From the NCBI RefSeq assembly GCF_000716675.1, contig NZ_JNXT01000010.1:79674-143673 (forward strand): a stretch of 64,000 bases of DNA. Direction: 5' to 3'. The position numbers and the translations under genes were made by a program. The notes under the pieces are model-generated. The model did no database searches and was not told the origin of the DNA. It worked only from the letters and a program-made list of their open reading frames with translations. Position 1 is the stretch's first letter; each line of letters starts with the position of its first letter. Source of the DNA: Streptomyces alboflavus (GTDB lineage: Bacteria; Actinomycetota; Actinomycetes; Streptomycetales; Streptomycetaceae). Positions 32,707 through 43,508 of the stretch are shown here, piece after piece.

Positions 32707-34002
32707 ATGTCCGAGCAGAACCCGCTCGACCTCCCCGAGGGCGACCCCTTCGGCCCGCACAACCTTCCGTACGGAGTCTTCTCCCCGGCCGGGTCCGCCA
32801 CGGGCTCCGCAACCGGGTCGGCGCCCGGAGCAGCGCCCGGTTCCGCCGCCTCGGACGGCCGTCGGGTCGGCGTCCGCATCGGTTCGTACGTCCTGGACGC
32901 GGGCGCGGCCGCCGCCGCCCTCGGCTCGCCCTATGTCTCGCTGCTCGCCCAGCCCACCCTGGGTCCGCTGCTCGCCGCAGGACGCCGGACGTGGAGCGAC
33001 GTCCGCCGCGCCCTCACCGCCTGGGTGACGGTCCCCGCCCACCGCGACGCCGTCCGCCCGCTGCTCCACCCCCTCTCCGACGTCACCCTGCACCTGCCCT
33101 TCGAGGTCGCGGACTACGTCGACTTCTACGCCTCCGAACACCACGCGTCGAACCTGGGCCGGATGTTCCGCCCGGACGCGCCCACGCCGCTGACCCCCAA
33201 CTGGAAGCACCTGCCCATCGGTTACCACGGCCGGTCCGGCACCGTCGTGGTCTCCGGCACGGACGTGGTGCGCCCCACCGGTCAGCGCAAGACGCCCGCC
33301 GACACCGCGCCCGTCTTCGGCCCGTCCACCAAGCTCGACATCGAGGCCGAGGTCGGCTTCGTCGTCGGCGCGCCCTCCACGCTCGGGACCCCCGTGCCCC
33401 TCACGGACTTCCGCGAGCACGTCTTCGGCCTCTGCCTGCTCAACGACTGGTCCGCCCGTGATCTCCAGGCCTGGGAGTACGTCCCCCTCGGCCCCTTCCT
33501 CGGCAAGTCCTTCGCCACCTCCGTCTCGGCCTGGATCACGCCCCTGGAGGCCCTGGACGCCGCCCGCGTCGCCCCGCCCGCGCGCACCGAGCCCCTGCTC
33601 CCCTACCTCGACGACTCCGCCGAGTCCGTCGCGGACGAGCCCGGCGGCTACGACCTCCGCATCACCGTCTCCCTCAACGGCCACGTCATCTCCGAACCCC
33701 CCTTCTCCACCGTCTACTGGACCGCCGCGCAGCAGCTCACCCACATGACCGTCAACGGCGCTTCGCTCCGCACCGGTGACCTCTACGGCTCCGGCACCGT
33801 CAGCGGGCCCTCTCCCGAGCAGTTCGGCTCCCTCATCGAGTTGACCTGGAACGGGCGGGATCCGCTCGAACTGCCCGACGGCAAGCGGACGTTCCTCGAG
33901 GACGGTGACGTCGTCACGATGACCGCGTGGGCGCCCGGTCCCGGCGGGACCCGGGTGGGCCTGGGCGAGGTCACGGGGCGGATCGCGGCTACGCGGGGCT
34001 GA
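32707..34002 (+). CDS. fahA: Fumarylacetoacetase
   Basis: A 431-residue hydrolase that splits fumarylacetoacetate to fumarate and acetoacetate, the last step of tyrosine breakdown by the homogentisate route. The N-terminal SH3-like domain ends near residue 120. The catalytic domain shows DFYASEHHASNLG (metal Asp and catalytic His), IGYHGRSG, DIEAEVGF (Glu ligands), LCLLNDWSARDLQAWEYVPLG and TVYWTAAQQLTHMTVNG. ATG 32707 follows GAGG; a start at 32671 adds twelve residues. A low-complexity GSATGSATGSAPG stretch sits near residue 40. No other homogentisate gene is in the window. Confidence 0.93.
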   Translation: MSEQNPLDLPEGDPFGPHNLPYGVFSPAGSATGSATGSAPGAAPGSAASDGRRVGVRIGSYVLDAGAAAAALGSPYVSLLAQPTLGPLLAAGRRTWSDVRRALTAWVTVPAHRDAVRPLLHPLSDVTLHLPFEVADYVDFYASEHHASNLGRMFRPDAPTPLTPNWKHLPIGYHGRSGTVVVSGTDVVRPTGQRKTPADTAPVFGPSTKLDIEAEVGFVVGAPSTLGTPVPLTDFREHVFGLCLLNDWSARDLQAWEYVPLGPFLGKSFATSVSAWITPLEALDAARVAPPARTEPLLPYLDDSAESVADEPGGYDLRITVSLNGHVISEPPFSTVYWTAAQQLTHMTVNGASLRTGDLYGSGTVSGPSPEQFGSLIELTWNGRDPLELPDGKRTFLEDGDVVTMTAWAPGPGGTRVGLGEVTGRIAATRG

Positions 34003-34078
34003 GGGCCGGGGGCCTTGCCGGGGGCTCCCCAGTCCCACCCCTTCCCGTAACTGGGGGCTCCGCCCCCAGACCCCCGCT

Positions 34079-34147
34079 ATCGGCGCTCCGCGCCTCGTCC
34101 TCAAACGCCGGACGGGCTGGAAATTCCAGCCCCTCCGGCGTTTGAGG
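34079..34147. terminator. Dispersed inverted repeat between fahA and recQ
   Basis: CCTCAAACGCCGGACGGGC (34099-34117) and the next five bases pair with 34124-34147 (ending GGCGTTTGAGG) with one mismatch, giving a 24-bp stem and a one-base centre. The element lies between convergent genes and probably terminates both. Its left flank 34079-34105 recurs at 500-526. Confidence 0.75.
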
Positions 34148-34174
34148 GGCGGGACTGGGGCGCACCCGCGAGGC

Positions 34175-36202
34175 CTACTCCCCCGCCACCACCTCAAGCA
34201 CACCCTCCCCATACGTGGCCAACTTCTTCTCGCCGACCCCGCCGATGCCTCCCAGCTCCCCGACGGAGGCGGGCCGCACCGTGGCGATCTCCCGCAACGT
34301 CGCGTCATGGAAGATCACATAGGCGGGAACCCCCAGCTCACGGGCCTGCGCGGCCCGCCAGGCCCGCAGCGCCTCGAAGATGGGCACGGCCTCGGGCGCA
34401 AGCTCGGCCACAGCGGCAGCGGCCCGCGCCTTGCGCTCGCCCTTGGAGCCGGAACGCGCCGCGGTGGCGGGCTTCTTGGGCTCCTTGCGCAGGGGCACCT
34501 CGCGCTGCCGGCCGAGCACGGACCCACTCGCCTCGGTGAGCACCAACGTGCCGTACTCCCCCTCGACCGCGAGCAGCCCCTGGGCGAGCAACTGCCGGAC
34601 CACGCCCCGCCATTCGCCCTCGCCGAGCTCCTCGCCGATGCCGAAGACGGACAGCTGGTCGTGGTCGAACTGGATGATCTTGGCGGTTCTGCGGCCCAGG
34701 AGGATGTCGATGATCTGGCCGGCGCCGAACTTCTGGCCGCGCTCCCGCTGCAGCCGCACGACGGTCGACAGGAGCTTCTGCGCGGCCACCGTCCCGTCCC
34801 AGGTCTCGGGCGGGGTGAGGCAGGTGTCGCAGTTGCCGCAGGACTCGGCGGTGGGGTCCTGGCCGAAGTAGGTGAGGAGCTGGGCGCGGCGGCACTGGGC
34901 CGTCTCGCACAGCGCCAGCATGGCGTCCAGGTGCGCGGCGGCCCGGCGCCGGAACGCCTCGTCGCCCTCGCTGCCCTGGATGAGCTTGCGCTGCTGGACG
35001 ACGTCCTGCAGGCCGTACGCCATCCAGGCCGTGGAGGGCATGCCGTCGCGGCCTGCGCGGCCTGTCTCCTGGTAGTACCCCTCGACCGACTTGGGCAGGT
35101 CGAGGTGGGCGACGAAGCGGACGTCCGGCTTGTCGATGCCCATGCCGAAGGCGATCGTGGCGACGACCACCAGGCCGTCCTCGCGCAGGAACCGCGACTG
35201 GTGCAGCGCGCGCGTGCCGCTGTCGAGTCCCGCGTGGTACGGCACCGCTTCCACGCCGTGGCTGCGGAGGAAGTCGGCGGTGCGCTCCACGCCATTGCGC
35301 GAGAGGCAGTAGACGATGCCCGCGTCGCCCTCGTGCTCCTCCTTCAGGAAGGTGAGGAGCTGCTTCTTCGGGTCCGCCTTGGGCACGATCCGGTACTGGA
35401 TGTTCGGCCGGTCGAAGCTCGCCACGAAGTGCTTGGCGTCGGGCATGGCCAGGCGCTGGGTGATCTCCCGGTGCGTGGCGTCCGTGGCGGTCGCCGTCAG
35501 GGCGATGCGGGGCACGTCCGGCCAGCGCTCGCCGAGGACGGACAGGGACAGGTAGTCGGGGCGGAAGTCGTGGCCCCACTGGGCGACGCAGTGCGCCTCG
35601 TCGATGGCGAAGACGGAGATCGTGGCCCGGGAGAGCAGGCCGAGCGTGGCGTCCAGGCGCAGCCGCTCCGGCGCCAGGTAGAGCACGTCGAGCTCGCCCG
35701 CGAGCAGCTCGGCCTCCACCACCCGGCGCTCGTCGAAGTCCTGCGTGGAGTTCATGAACCCGGCCCGCACGCCGAGCGCCCTGAGCGCGTCCACCTGGTC
35801 CTGCATCAGCGCGATGAGCGGGGAGACCACGACACCGGTGCCGGGGCGGACCAGGGCCGGGATCTGGTAGCACAGGGACTTGCCGCCGCCGGTCGGCATG
35901 AGGACGACGGCGTCGCCGCCCGCGATCACATGGTCGATGATCGCTTCCTGCTCGCCGCGGAAGGAGTCGTACCCGAAGACGCGGTGCAGTGTCTCCAGCG
36001 CGTTGCCCGCGGCTACCCGGCCGGAGCCCGCGCCGCGGCCCGCGCCCGCTCCGGTGCCCGGGTGCGCGTCCGCGAACGGATCCTCGCCGGGGTCGCCGAA
36101 CGGGTCCTCCTCCGGCTCCCCGAAGGGGTCGTCGAACGGGTCCGGCTCCGCGAACCGACTCGCGCCCTCGTCCATCTCTGTCATGCCACCGATCCCATAC
36201 AT
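34175..36202 (-). CDS. recQ: ATP-dependent DNA helicase RecQ
   Basis: A 675-residue 3'-5' helicase for recombination and replication-fork repair. Motif 0 is [14 protein letters not shown], motif [13 protein letters not shown], motif [20 protein letters not shown] and motif [12 protein letters not shown]. The RecQ-Ct zinc cysteines appear in [16 protein letters not shown] and SCGNCDTC. An RQC winged helix and an HRDC-type domain follow ([20 protein letters not shown]). I chose ATG 36202 with GGGGG upstream; ATG 36184 and GTG 36259 are alternatives. The first 60 residues are an acidic [14 protein letters not shown] repeat tail. Confidence 0.93.
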   Translation of the reverse strand: MYGIGGMTEMDEGASRFAEPDPFDDPFGEPEEDPFGDPGEDPFADAHPGTGAGAGRGAGSGRVAAGNALETLHRVFGYDSFRGEQEAIIDHVIAGGDAVVLMPTGGGKSLCYQIPALVRPGTGVVVSPLIALMQDQVDALRALGVRAGFMNSTQDFDERRVVEAELLAGELDVLYLAPERLRLDATLGLLSRATISVFAIDEAHCVAQWGHDFRPDYLSLSVLGERWPDVPRIALTATATDATHREITQRLAMPDAKHFVASFDRPNIQYRIVPKADPKKQLLTFLKEEHEGDAGIVYCLSRNGVERTADFLRSHGVEAVPYHAGLDSGTRALHQSRFLREDGLVVVATIAFGMGIDKPDVRFVAHLDLPKSVEGYYQETGRAGRDGMPSTAWMAYGLQDVVQQRKLIQGSEGDEAFRRRAAAHLDAMLALCETAQCRRAQLLTYFGQDPTAESCGNCDTCLTPPETWDGTVAAQKLLSTVVRLQRERGQKFGAGQIIDILLGRRTAKIIQFDHDQLSVFGIGEELGEGEWRGVVRQLLAQGLLAVEGEYGTLVLTEASGSVLGRQREVPLRKEPKKPATAARSGSKGERKARAAAAVAELAPEAVPIFEALRAWRAAQARELGVPAYVIFHDATLREIATVRPASVGELGGIGGVGEKKLATYGEGVLEVVAGE

Positions 36203-36289
36203 CGCCCAGCCCCCGTACGTCACGCCTCGACCACCGCGTGCTTCCACCACTGCGTCCACGATAGGGGTCCGCGCCGACAGCCCACGAAG

Positions 36290-36298
36290 TTATCCACA
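36290..36298. other. Perfect DnaA box upstream of recQ
   Basis: TTATCCACA at 36290-36298 matches the bacterial DnaA-box consensus exactly. It lies 88 bases upstream of the recQ start. It stands alone, so it is not an origin; a regulatory role is only a guess. Confidence 0.4.
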
Positions 36299-36379
36299 GG
36301 CCGGCCCCCGCAGTGTGAAGAATGCGCCACCTCCGCCCCGGCGCCTCCGCCACGCACGGCACCGCCGCACCCCGCACAC

Positions 36380-36424
36380 GCCACCGCCCGGCCTCCCGCG
36401 AGCTGCGGGACACCGGGCGGTGGC
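36380..36424 (-). terminator. Terminator of the nuo operon
   Basis: GCCACCGCCCGG (36380-36391) pairs with CCGGGCGGTGGC (36413-36424), and inside it TCCCGC (36394-36399) pairs with GCGGGA (36405-36410). It lies 30 bases after the nuoN stop. Confidence 0.75.
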
Positions 36425-36453
36425 GTACGAGGCGGGCGGGCCGGAGCCCTCGC

Positions 36454-38103
36454 CTACCGGACGAAGACTCCCGACTGGCTGGCCAGATCGAGGAAGTACT
36501 GCGGCGCCACACCGAGCACCAGGGTCACCGCGACGCCGAGCCCGATCGCCGTCATTGTCAGCGGCGACGGCACGGCGACCGTCGGGCCGTCCGCCTTCGG
36601 CTCGCTGAAGAACATCAGGACGATCACGCGGATGTAGAAGAACGCCGCGATCGCGGACGAGATCACACCGACCACGACCAGCGCGCCCGCGCCACCCTCG
36701 GCGGCCGCCTTGAACACCGCGAACTTGCCCGAGAACCCGGAGGTCAGCGGGATGCCCGCGAAGGCGAGGAGGAAGACGGCGAACACCGCGGCGACCAGGG
36801 GTGAGCGGCGGCCGAGCCCCGCCCACTTCGACAGGTGTGTCGCCTCGCCGCCCGCGTCCCGCACCAGCGTGACCACCGCGAACGCGCCGATCGTCACGAA
36901 GGAGTACGCGCCCAGGTAGAAAAGGACCGACGAGACGCCGTCCTTCGTGGTCGCGATGACACCCGCGAGGATGAAGCCCGCGTGCGCGATCGACGAGTAC
37001 GCGAGGAGCCGCTTGATGTCGGTCTGGGTGATCGCGACGATCGCGCCGCCCAGCATCGTGATCACGGCGACGCCGTACATCACCGGCCGCCAGTCCCAGC
37101 GCAGGCCCGGGAGCACTACGTAGAGCAGTCGCAGGAGCGCGCCGAACGCGGCCACCTTCGTCGCCGCAGCCATGAAGCCCGTCACCGGCGTGGGCGCGCC
37201 CTGGTAGACGTCGGGCGTCCACATGTGGAACGGCACCGCGCCGACCTTGAAGAGCAGGCCCATCACGATCATCGCGGAGCCGATGAGGAGCAGCGCGTCG
37301 TTGCCCATGGTGCCCGCGAGGGCGGGGTCGACCGTGGTGATCGTGCCGTCGACGACCTTGGCGACCGTGCCGTACGACACCGAGCCCGCGTAGCCGTAGA
37401 TCAGCGCGATGCCGAACAGCGTGAACGCGGAGGCGAAGGCGCCGAGGAGGAAGTACTTCACGGCCGCTTCCTGCGACATGAGCCGCTTGCGGCGCGCCAG
37501 GGCGCACAGCAGGTACAGCGGCAGCGAGAAGACCTCCAGGGCGATGAAGAACGTCAGCAGGTCGTTCGCCGACGGGAAGACCAGCATGCCGCCGATGGCG
37601 AACAGTGCCAGCGGGAACACCTCGGTGGTGGCGAACCCGGCCTTGGTGGCGGCCTGTTCGCCCTCACTGCCGGGTACGGCTCCGGCCTGTGCCACGAAGG
37701 AGTCGACGCGGTTGCCGTGCGCCACCGGATCGAGCTTGCGCTCCGCGAAGGTGAAGATCGCGACCAGGCCTGCGAGGAGAATGGTGCCCTGGAGGAAGAG
37801 CGCGGGACCGTCGACGGCGATGGCTCCCATCGCCGCGATGCGGGCCTTCGTGGTGCCGTAGCCCCCGGCCGCGAGGGCGACGACCGCGGCGAAGGCTGCG
37901 GCGAGGGCGACGACGGACACGAACAGCTGGGCGTAGTAACGGGACTTGCGCGGCACGAAGGCTTCGATGAGCACTCCGATGACGGCGGCACCGATGACGA
38001 TCAGGGTCGGTGCCAGCTGGCCGTACTCGATGTTCGGCGCGTCGATCTTGTCGATCGGGTCGGCCGCCGTTGTCCACAGGCTGTGGACGGCTGTCGCACT
38101 CAC
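36454..38103 (-). CDS. nuoN: NADH-quinone oxidoreductase subunit N
   Basis: A 549-residue antiporter-like membrane subunit of complex I, one of three proton-pumping channels. The first helices start near residue 30 (LIVIGAAVIGVLIEAFV). The half-channel lysine/glutamate region is FFIALEVFSLPLYLLCALARRK, and VGAVPFHMWTPDVYQGAPTPV is the hallmark broken-helix segment, followed by DIKRLLAYSSIAHAGFIL. GTG 38103 overlaps the nuoM stop as GTGA. It is the last gene of the operon. Confidence 0.96.
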   Translation of the reverse strand: MSATAVHSLWTTAADPIDKIDAPNIEYGQLAPTLIVIGAAVIGVLIEAFVPRKSRYYAQLFVSVVALAAAFAAVVALAAGGYGTTKARIAAMGAIAVDGPALFLQGTILLAGLVAIFTFAERKLDPVAHGNRVDSFVAQAGAVPGSEGEQAATKAGFATTEVFPLALFAIGGMLVFPSANDLLTFFIALEVFSLPLYLLCALARRKRLMSQEAAVKYFLLGAFASAFTLFGIALIYGYAGSVSYGTVAKVVDGTITTVDPALAGTMGNDALLLIGSAMIVMGLLFKVGAVPFHMWTPDVYQGAPTPVTGFMAAATKVAAFGALLRLLYVVLPGLRWDWRPVMYGVAVITMLGGAIVAITQTDIKRLLAYSSIAHAGFILAGVIATTKDGVSSVLFYLGAYSFVTIGAFAVVTLVRDAGGEATHLSKWAGLGRRSPLVAAVFAVFLLAFAGIPLTSGFSGKFAVFKAAAEGGAGALVVVGVISSAIAAFFYIRVIVLMFFSEPKADGPTVAVPSPLTMTAIGLGVAVTLVLGVAPQYFLDLASQSGVFVR

Positions 38104-39671
38104 TTGGCGGCCTCCACTTCGGGCTTGGGGTCCTTCTTCTGGACGTCGGACATGGTGTGCTTGACCGCGGGGTTCACCAGCTCGGTGACCGGCTTCGGAT
38201 AGACGCCGAGGACGATCAGGAGGGCGATCAGCGGGGCCACCACGGCCAGCTCGCGCACCTTCAGGTCGGGCATCGACGCGACCTCCGGCTTCACCGGGCC
38301 CGTCATCGTCCGCTGGTAGAGCACGAGGGTGTAGAGCGCGGCGAGCACGATGCCGAAGGTCGCGATGATCCCGACCGCCGGATAGCGCGCGAACGTGCCC
38401 ACCAGGACCAGGAACTCACTCACGAACGGCGCGAGCCCCGGCAGCGACAGCGTGGCCAGACCGCCGATCAGGAACGTGCCCGCGAGCACCGGCGCGACCT
38501 TCTGCACTCCTCCGTAGTCCGCGATCAGACGCGAGCCGCGGCGCGAGATCAGGAAGCCGGCGACCAGCATCAGGGCGGCCGTGGAGAGGCCGTGGTTGAC
38601 CATGTAGAGCGTCGCGCCGGACTGCCCCTGGGACGTCATCGCGAAGATGCCGAGGATGATGAACCCGAAGTGCGAGATCGACGCGTACGCCACCAGGCGC
38701 TTGATGTCGCGCTGGCCGACGGCGAGCAGCGCTCCGTAGATGATGCTGATCAGGGCGAGCACCAGGATCGCCGGTGTCGCCCACTTGCTCGCCTCCGGGA
38801 ACAGCTGGAGGCAGAAGCGCAGCATCGCGAACGTGCCGCCCTTGTCGACCACCGCCGTGATCAGCACGGCGACCGGGGCCGTGGCCTCGCCCATCGCGTT
38901 CGGCAGCCAGGTGTGCAGCGGCCACAGCGGGGCCTTCACCGCGAAGGCGAAGAAGAACCCGAGGAACAGCAGCCGCTCGGTGTTGGTCGCCATGTCCAGC
39001 GAGCCGTTGGCCCGTGCTTCGGCGATCTCCTGGAGCGAGAAGTTCCCGGCGACTACGTAGAGCCCGATCACGGCGGCCAGCATGATGAGGCCGCCGACCA
39101 GGTTGTAGAGCAGGAACTTCACGGCCGCGTACGAGCGCTGCGCCGAGGCCTTCTCGTCGCTGCCCGCGTGGGCGCGGTCTCCGAAGCCGCCGATGAGGAA
39201 GTACATCGGGATGAGCATGGCTTCGAAGAAGATGTAGAAGAGGAAGACGTCGGTGGCCTCGAAGGAGATGATCACCATCGCCTCGACGGCCAGGATCAGG
39301 GCGAAGAAGCCCTGGGTCGGCCGCCAGCGCGACGACTTCGTCTCCAGGGGATCCGCGTCGTGCCAGCCCGCCAGGATGATGAAGGGGATCAGCAGGGCGG
39401 TGAGCGCGATCAGGGCGACGCCGATGCCGTCGACGCCCAGTTCGTACCGCACCCCGAAGTCACTGATCCAGGCGCGTGATTCGGTCAGTTGATAGCGGTC
39501 GCCGTCCGGGTCGAACCGGACGGCGACCACGACGGCCAGCACGAGCGTGGCCAGCGAGAAGAACAGCGCGAGCCACTTGGCGGCGGTCCGCCGTGCGGCC
39601 GGGACGGCCGCCGTGGCGATCGCGCCGACCGCGGGAAGCGCGGCCGTCGCTGTCAGCAGAGGAAACGACAT
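38100..39671 (-). CDS. nuoM: NADH-quinone oxidoreductase subunit M
   Basis: A 523-residue antiporter-like proton-channel subunit. Key segments are FYIFFEAMLIPMYFLIGGFG (conserved glutamate in helix 5), KAPLWPLHTWLPNAMGEATAP (broken helix 7) and DIKRLVAYASISHFGFIILG. It ends with a soluble Lys/Glu tail. Five bases separate it from nuoL, and it overlaps nuoN by four. ATG 39671 is the start of the conserved hydrophobic N-terminus; a longer frame upstream is only a shadow of nuoL. Confidence 0.96.
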   Translation of the reverse strand: MSFPLLTATAALPAVGAIATAAVPAARRTAAKWLALFFSLATLVLAVVVAVRFDPDGDRYQLTESRAWISDFGVRYELGVDGIGVALIALTALLIPFIILAGWHDADPLETKSSRWRPTQGFFALILAVEAMVIISFEATDVFLFYIFFEAMLIPMYFLIGGFGDRAHAGSDEKASAQRSYAAVKFLLYNLVGGLIMLAAVIGLYVVAGNFSLQEIAEARANGSLDMATNTERLLFLGFFFAFAVKAPLWPLHTWLPNAMGEATAPVAVLITAVVDKGGTFAMLRFCLQLFPEASKWATPAILVLALISIIYGALLAVGQRDIKRLVAYASISHFGFIILGIFAMTSQGQSGATLYMVNHGLSTAALMLVAGFLISRRGSRLIADYGGVQKVAPVLAGTFLIGGLATLSLPGLAPFVSEFLVLVGTFARYPAVGIIATFGIVLAALYTLVLYQRTMTGPVKPEVASMPDLKVRELAVVAPLIALLIVLGVYPKPVTELVNPAVKHTMSDVQKKDPKPEVEAAK

Positions 39672-39676
39672 CGGTA

Positions 39677-41578
39677 TCAGACCGCCCTCATCAGCAGGGT
39701 CGCGGCGATGAGGACCGCCACGCCGCCGAACATCGAGACCGCGTAGCTGCGGGCGAAGCCGTTCTGCAGCTTGCGCAGCCGTCCGGAGAGCCCGCCGACC
39801 GAGGCCGCCGTGCCATTGACCACGCCGTCCACCAGGGTGTGGTCGACGTACACCAGGGAGCGCGTGAGGTGCTCGCCGCCGCGCACCAGGACCACGTGGT
39901 TGAAGTCGTCCTGGAGCAGGTCGCGGCGGGCCGCGCGGGTGAGCAGCGAGCCGCGCGGGGCCACTGAGGGCACCGGCCGCCTGCCGTACTGGAGCCAGGC
40001 CAGGGTGACGCCGATGACGAGGACCACCATCGTGGCGCCCGTGACCGTGGCGGCGCTCAGCGGGGAGTCGCCGTGGTCGTGGTGGGTGACCGGCTCCAGC
40101 CAGTGCATGAAGCGGTCGCCGATGCTGAAGAAGCCGCCCGCGCACACCGAACCGACGGCGAGCAGGATCATCGGGATCGTCATGGACTTCGGCGACTCGT
40201 GCGGATGCGGCTGCTTGCCCTCCGCGTCCGGCTCCCAGCGCTTCTCGCCGAAGAAGGTCATGATCATCACGCGGGTCATGTAGTACGCCGTGATGGCCGC
40301 GCCGAGCAGCGCCACGGAGCCGAGGATCCAGCCCTCCGTGCCGCCCTTGGCGAACGCCGCCTCGATGATCTTGTCCTTGGAGAAGAAGCCGGACAGGCCG
40401 GGGAAGCCGATGATGGCGAGATAGCCGAGGCCGAAGGTCACGAAGGTCACCGGCATGTACTTCCGCAGGCCCCCGTACTTCCGCATGTCCACCTCGTCGT
40501 TCATGCCGTGCATGACCGAACCGGCGCCGAGGAAGAGCCCAGCCTTGAAGAAGCCGTGCGTCACCAGGTGCATGATCGCGAAGACGTAGCCGATGGGGCC
40601 GAGGCCCGCGGCCAGGATCATGTAGCCGATCTGGGACATCGTCGACCCGGCGAGGGCCTTCTTGATGTCGTCCTTCGCGCAACCGACGATCGCACCGAAG
40701 AGGAGCGTCACCGCGCCCACGACGGTCACGGCCAACTGCGCGTCCGGGGCGGCGTTGAAGATCTCCCCCGAGCGCACGATCAGGTACACACCGGCGGTCA
40801 CCATCGTCGCCGCGTGGATCAGGGCCGAGACCGGGGTCGGGCCCTCCATCGCGTCCCCGAGCCAGGACTGCAGCGGCACCTGGGCGGACTTGCCGCAGGC
40901 CGCGAGCAGCAGCATCAGGCCGATCGCCGTCAGCTTGCCCTCGCCCGTCTCACCGGTGGCCTCCAGGACATCGCCGAAGGCGAACGTCCCGAAGGTGGTG
41001 AACATCAGCATGATGGCGATCGAAAGACCCATGTCGCCGACCCGGTTGACCAGGAAGGCCTTCTTGGCCGCCGTGGCCGCGCTGGGCTTGTGCTGCCAGA
41101 AGCCGATCAGGAGGTACGAGGCGAGGCCCACGCCCTCCCAGCCGACGTACAGGAGCAGGTAGTTGTCGGCGAGGACGAGCAGGAGCATCGCCGCGAGGAA
41201 CAGGTTCAGGTAGCCGAAGAAGCGGCGGCGCCGCTCGTCGTGCTCCATGTACCCGATCGAGTACAGGTGGATCAGGGTGCCCACGCCGGAGATCAGCAGG
41301 ACGAACGTCACCGACAGCTGGTCGAGCTGGAAGGCGACGTCCGCCTGGAAGCCCTCGACGGGGATCCAGCTGAACAGGTGCTGGTTCAGGGTCCGGTCCT
41401 CGGCCCCCTTGCCCAGCATGTCGGTGAAGAGCACAAGCCCGATCACGAAGGAGACGGCCGCGAGCGCCGTGCCGAGCCAGTGGCCCACCCGGTCGAGGCG
41501 GCGCCCGCCGCACAGCAGCACGGCCGCTCCGAGCAGAGGCGCCGCCACCAGCAGCGCAATCAAGTTCTCTGTGTCCAC
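39677..41578 (-). CDS. nuoL: NADH-quinone oxidoreductase subunit L
   Basis: A 633-residue distal antiporter-like subunit with the long lateral helix at its C-terminus. [18 protein letters not shown] holds the conserved glutamate, and [26 protein letters not shown] the broken helix with lysine. [20 protein letters not shown] follows. A GTG start at 41578 lies 15 bases after nuoK. The subunit usually ends the membrane arm and couples proton movement to quinone reduction. Confidence 0.96.
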   Translation of the reverse strand: MDTENLIALLVAAPLLGAAVLLCGGRRLDRVGHWLGTALAAVSFVIGLVLFTDMLGKGAEDRTLNQHLFSWIPVEGFQADVAFQLDQLSVTFVLLISGVGTLIHLYSIGYMEHDERRRRFFGYLNLFLAAMLLLVLADNYLLLYVGWEGVGLASYLLIGFWQHKPSAATAAKKAFLVNRVGDMGLSIAIMLMFTTFGTFAFGDVLEATGETGEGKLTAIGLMLLLAACGKSAQVPLQSWLGDAMEGPTPVSALIHAATMVTAGVYLIVRSGEIFNAAPDAQLAVTVVGAVTLLFGAIVGCAKDDIKKALAGSTMSQIGYMILAAGLGPIGYVFAIMHLVTHGFFKAGLFLGAGSVMHGMNDEVDMRKYGGLRKYMPVTFVTFGLGYLAIIGFPGLSGFFSKDKIIEAAFAKGGTEGWILGSVALLGAAITAYYMTRVMIMTFFGEKRWEPDAEGKQPHPHESPKSMTIPMILLAVGSVCAGGFFSIGDRFMHWLEPVTHHDHGDSPLSAATVTGATMVVLVIGVTLAWLQYGRRPVPSVAPRGSLLTRAARRDLLQDDFNHVVLVRGGEHLTRSLVYVDHTLVDGVVNGTAASVGGLSGRLRKLQNGFARSYAVSMFGGVAVLIAATLLMRAV

Positions 41579-41593
41579 GGTTCTAGCGACCCC

Positions 41594-41893
41594 TTACAGC
41601 TTCATCAGGCTGGCGTCGTCGACCGAGGCCGAGTGACGGGAGCGGAACAGCGACACGATGATCGCGAGCCCGACCACGACTTCCGCTGCCGCGACGACCA
41701 TCGTGAAGAAGGCGATGATCTGGCCGTCCAAGTTCCCGTGCAGCCGGGCGAAGGCGACGAACGCGAGGTTGCAGGCGTTCAGCATCAGCTCGACGCACAT
41801 GAAGACGACGATCACGTTCCGCCGGATCAGCACGCCAGTGGCGCCGATGGCGAACAGCAGGGCCGCCAGATACAGGTAGTTGACCGGATTCAC
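41594..41893 (-). CDS. nuoK: NADH-quinone oxidoreductase subunit K
   Basis: A 99-residue membrane subunit with three helices. The two conserved buried glutamates are in [20 protein letters not shown] and [19 protein letters not shown], placed as in NuoK/MrpC proteins. It starts with GTG 41893, overlapping the nuoJ stop by four bases. Confidence 0.95.
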   Translation of the reverse strand: MNPVNYLYLAALLFAIGATGVLIRRNVIVVFMCVELMLNACNLAFVAFARLHGNLDGQIIAFFTMVVAAAEVVVGLAIIVSLFRSRHSASVDDASLMKL

Positions 41894-42783
41894 TTCGACG
41901 CCTCCTCGGTCTGCTCGCCCGCCGCGGCGGCGACGGGGTCGGACCCGGAATCGCCCTCACCGCTCCGGCCGGTGTCCGGCCGGACCGACCCTGGCCGCTC
42001 CAGACGGTCGGCGGCACGCTGCTCCAGGGCCCGCAGGTCGTTCAGCGCCTCGCTGGAGACGTCTCGGATCTGGCCGCGCTCACGCAGCGTCTGGTTGACC
42101 GTCAGCTCCGAAGGCGTGCCGTCCGGGAGCAGGCCCGCGATGTCCACCGCGTTGTGCCGGGCGTACACACCCGGGGCCGGCAGCGGCGGAAGGTGCTTGC
42201 CCTCGCGCACGCGCTCCTCGGCGCGCTCGCGCTGCGTCTTGGCGCGCTCCGTGCGCTCGCGGTGGGTGAGGACCATCGCGCCGACCGTCGCCGTGATCAG
42301 CAGGGCGCCGGTGATCTCGAAGGCGAAGACGTACTTCGTGAAGATGAGGGACGCGAGGCCCTCCACGTTGCCGCCCTCGTTGGCCTTGGCCAGGCCGTTG
42401 AAGTCCTTCAGCGATGCGTTGCCGATGCCCGCGAACAGCAGGATGGCGAAGCCGAATCCGCACAGGGCGGCCAGCCAGCGCTGGCCTTTGATGGTCTCCT
42501 TCAGGGAGTCGGCGGCGGTGACGCCGACGAGCATGACCACGAAGAGGAACAGCATCATGATCGCGCCCGTGTAGACCACGATCTGCACGATGCCCAGGAA
42601 GTACGCGCCGTTGGCCAGGTAGAACACCGCGAGGATGATCATGGTCCCGGCGAGGCAGAGCGCGCTGTGGACCGCCTTGCGCATCAGGATCGTGCACAGC
42701 GCGCCGATCACGGCGACCGTGGCGAGCACCCAGAACTGGACGGCCTCGCCTGTGGAGGTGGTGTAGGCCGCGAGGGCGGTCAT
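41890..42783 (-). CDS. nuoJ: NADH-quinone oxidoreductase subunit J with long C-terminal extension
   Basis: A 297-residue membrane subunit. The five-helix NuoJ core occupies the first 165 residues ([21 protein letters not shown], then [20 protein letters not shown] with the pi-bulge region). The remaining 130 residues are hydrophilic ([20 protein letters not shown] onwards) and absent from E. coli NuoJ; such a tail is usual in Streptomyces. ATG 42783 overlaps the nuoI stop as ATGA. Confidence 0.95.
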   Translation of the reverse strand: MTALAAYTTSTGEAVQFWVLATVAVIGALCTILMRKAVHSALCLAGTMIILAVFYLANGAYFLGIVQIVVYTGAIMMLFLFVVMLVGVTAADSLKETIKGQRWLAALCGFGFAILLFAGIGNASLKDFNGLAKANEGGNVEGLASLIFTKYVFAFEITGALLITATVGAMVLTHRERTERAKTQRERAEERVREGKHLPPLPAPGVYARHNAVDIAGLLPDGTPSELTVNQTLRERGQIRDVSSEALNDLRALEQRAADRLERPGSVRPDTGRSGEGDSGSDPVAAAAGEQTEEASK

Positions 42784-43508
42784 GCGTCCACCCCCTGCTC
42801 GCGCGAGGCCCCGGACCCTTCACCGGAGCCGGATCCGTCGAAGGCCTCGTCCCCGGGGACGGGCTTCTCGCCCTTGGAGACGGCCACTTGGGGCACCGTG
42901 CCCGGCGCGGCCTGGGTGACGAGACCGCGGTAGTAGTCGCCCTCGTCCATGCCGGGGTAGATCGCGTGCGGCGTGTCGACCATGTCCTCTTCGAGGCCGG
43001 CGAGCAGCTGCTCCTTGGTGTAGATCAGGTTCTCGCGGCTGCTGTCGGCGAGCTCGAACTCGTTCGTCATCGTCAGCGCGCGCGTGGGGCACGCCTCGAT
43101 GCACAGGCCGCAGAGGATGCAGCGGGCGTAGTTGATCTGGTAGACGCGGCCGTACCGCTCGCCCGGGGAGTAGCGCTCCTCTTCGGTGTTGTCCGCGCCC
43201 TCCACATAGATGGCGTCCGCGGGACAGGCCCAGGCGCACAGCTCGCAGCCGACGCATTTCTCCAGGCCGTCCGGATGGCGGTTGAGCTGGTGCCGGCCGT
43301 GGAACCGGGGTGCGGTGGTCTTCTGCTGCTCCGGATACTGCTCGGTCAGCCGCTTCTTGAACATGGCCTTGAAGGTCACGCCGAAGCCCGCGACGGGGTT
43401 CTGGAACCCCTGGTTGGACTGGTTCGACTGCTGCGGGTCGGCCGCCTGCTGCTGCTCGGGCGGCTGCGAGCGCTTCGGCCGGTCCGGCATGTTCGACTGC
43501 TCAGCCAT
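42780..43508 (-). CDS. nuoI: NADH-quinone oxidoreductase subunit I (2 x [4Fe-4S])
   Basis: A 242-residue peripheral-arm subunit that carries two [4Fe-4S] clusters towards the quinone site. The cysteine motifs are [12 protein letters not shown] and [12 protein letters not shown]. The first 45 residues are Gln/Asn/Pro-rich (a tail longer than in E. coli), and the last 25 are Ser/Gly/acidic. AAAGGAGG is seven bases before ATG 43508. The start overlaps the nuoH stop by 8 bases. Confidence 0.96.
   Translation of the reverse strand: MAEQSNMPDRPKRSQPPEQQQAADPQQSNQSNQGFQNPVAGFGVTFKAMFKKRLTEQYPEQQKTTAPRFHGRHQLNRHPDGLEKCVGCELCAWACPADAIYVEGADNTEEERYSPGERYGRVYQINYARCILCGLCIEACPTRALTMTNEFELADSSRENLIYTKEQLLAGLEEDMVDTPHAIYPGMDEGDYYRGLVTQAAPGTVPQVAVSKGEKPVPGDEAFDGSGSGEGSGASREQGVDA

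Noticed and set aside
32583..33461. Frame starting MQELTIPLLVHPDIANS before fahA
   Set aside because: The beginning looks protein-like, but the frame then continues out of register through the clear fumarylacetoacetase gene.
31240..34002. Biosynthetic gene cluster around ATP-grasp, monooxygenase and fumarylacetoacetase
   Set aside because: fahA is a catabolic enzyme read in the opposite direction, and there is no precursor peptide, carrier protein or transporter; only the two-gene pair remains plausible.
36290..36298. Replication origin
   Set aside because: One DnaA box plus a pair inside nuoN is far from the dense box cluster of a Streptomyces oriC, and neither dnaA nor dnaN is nearby.
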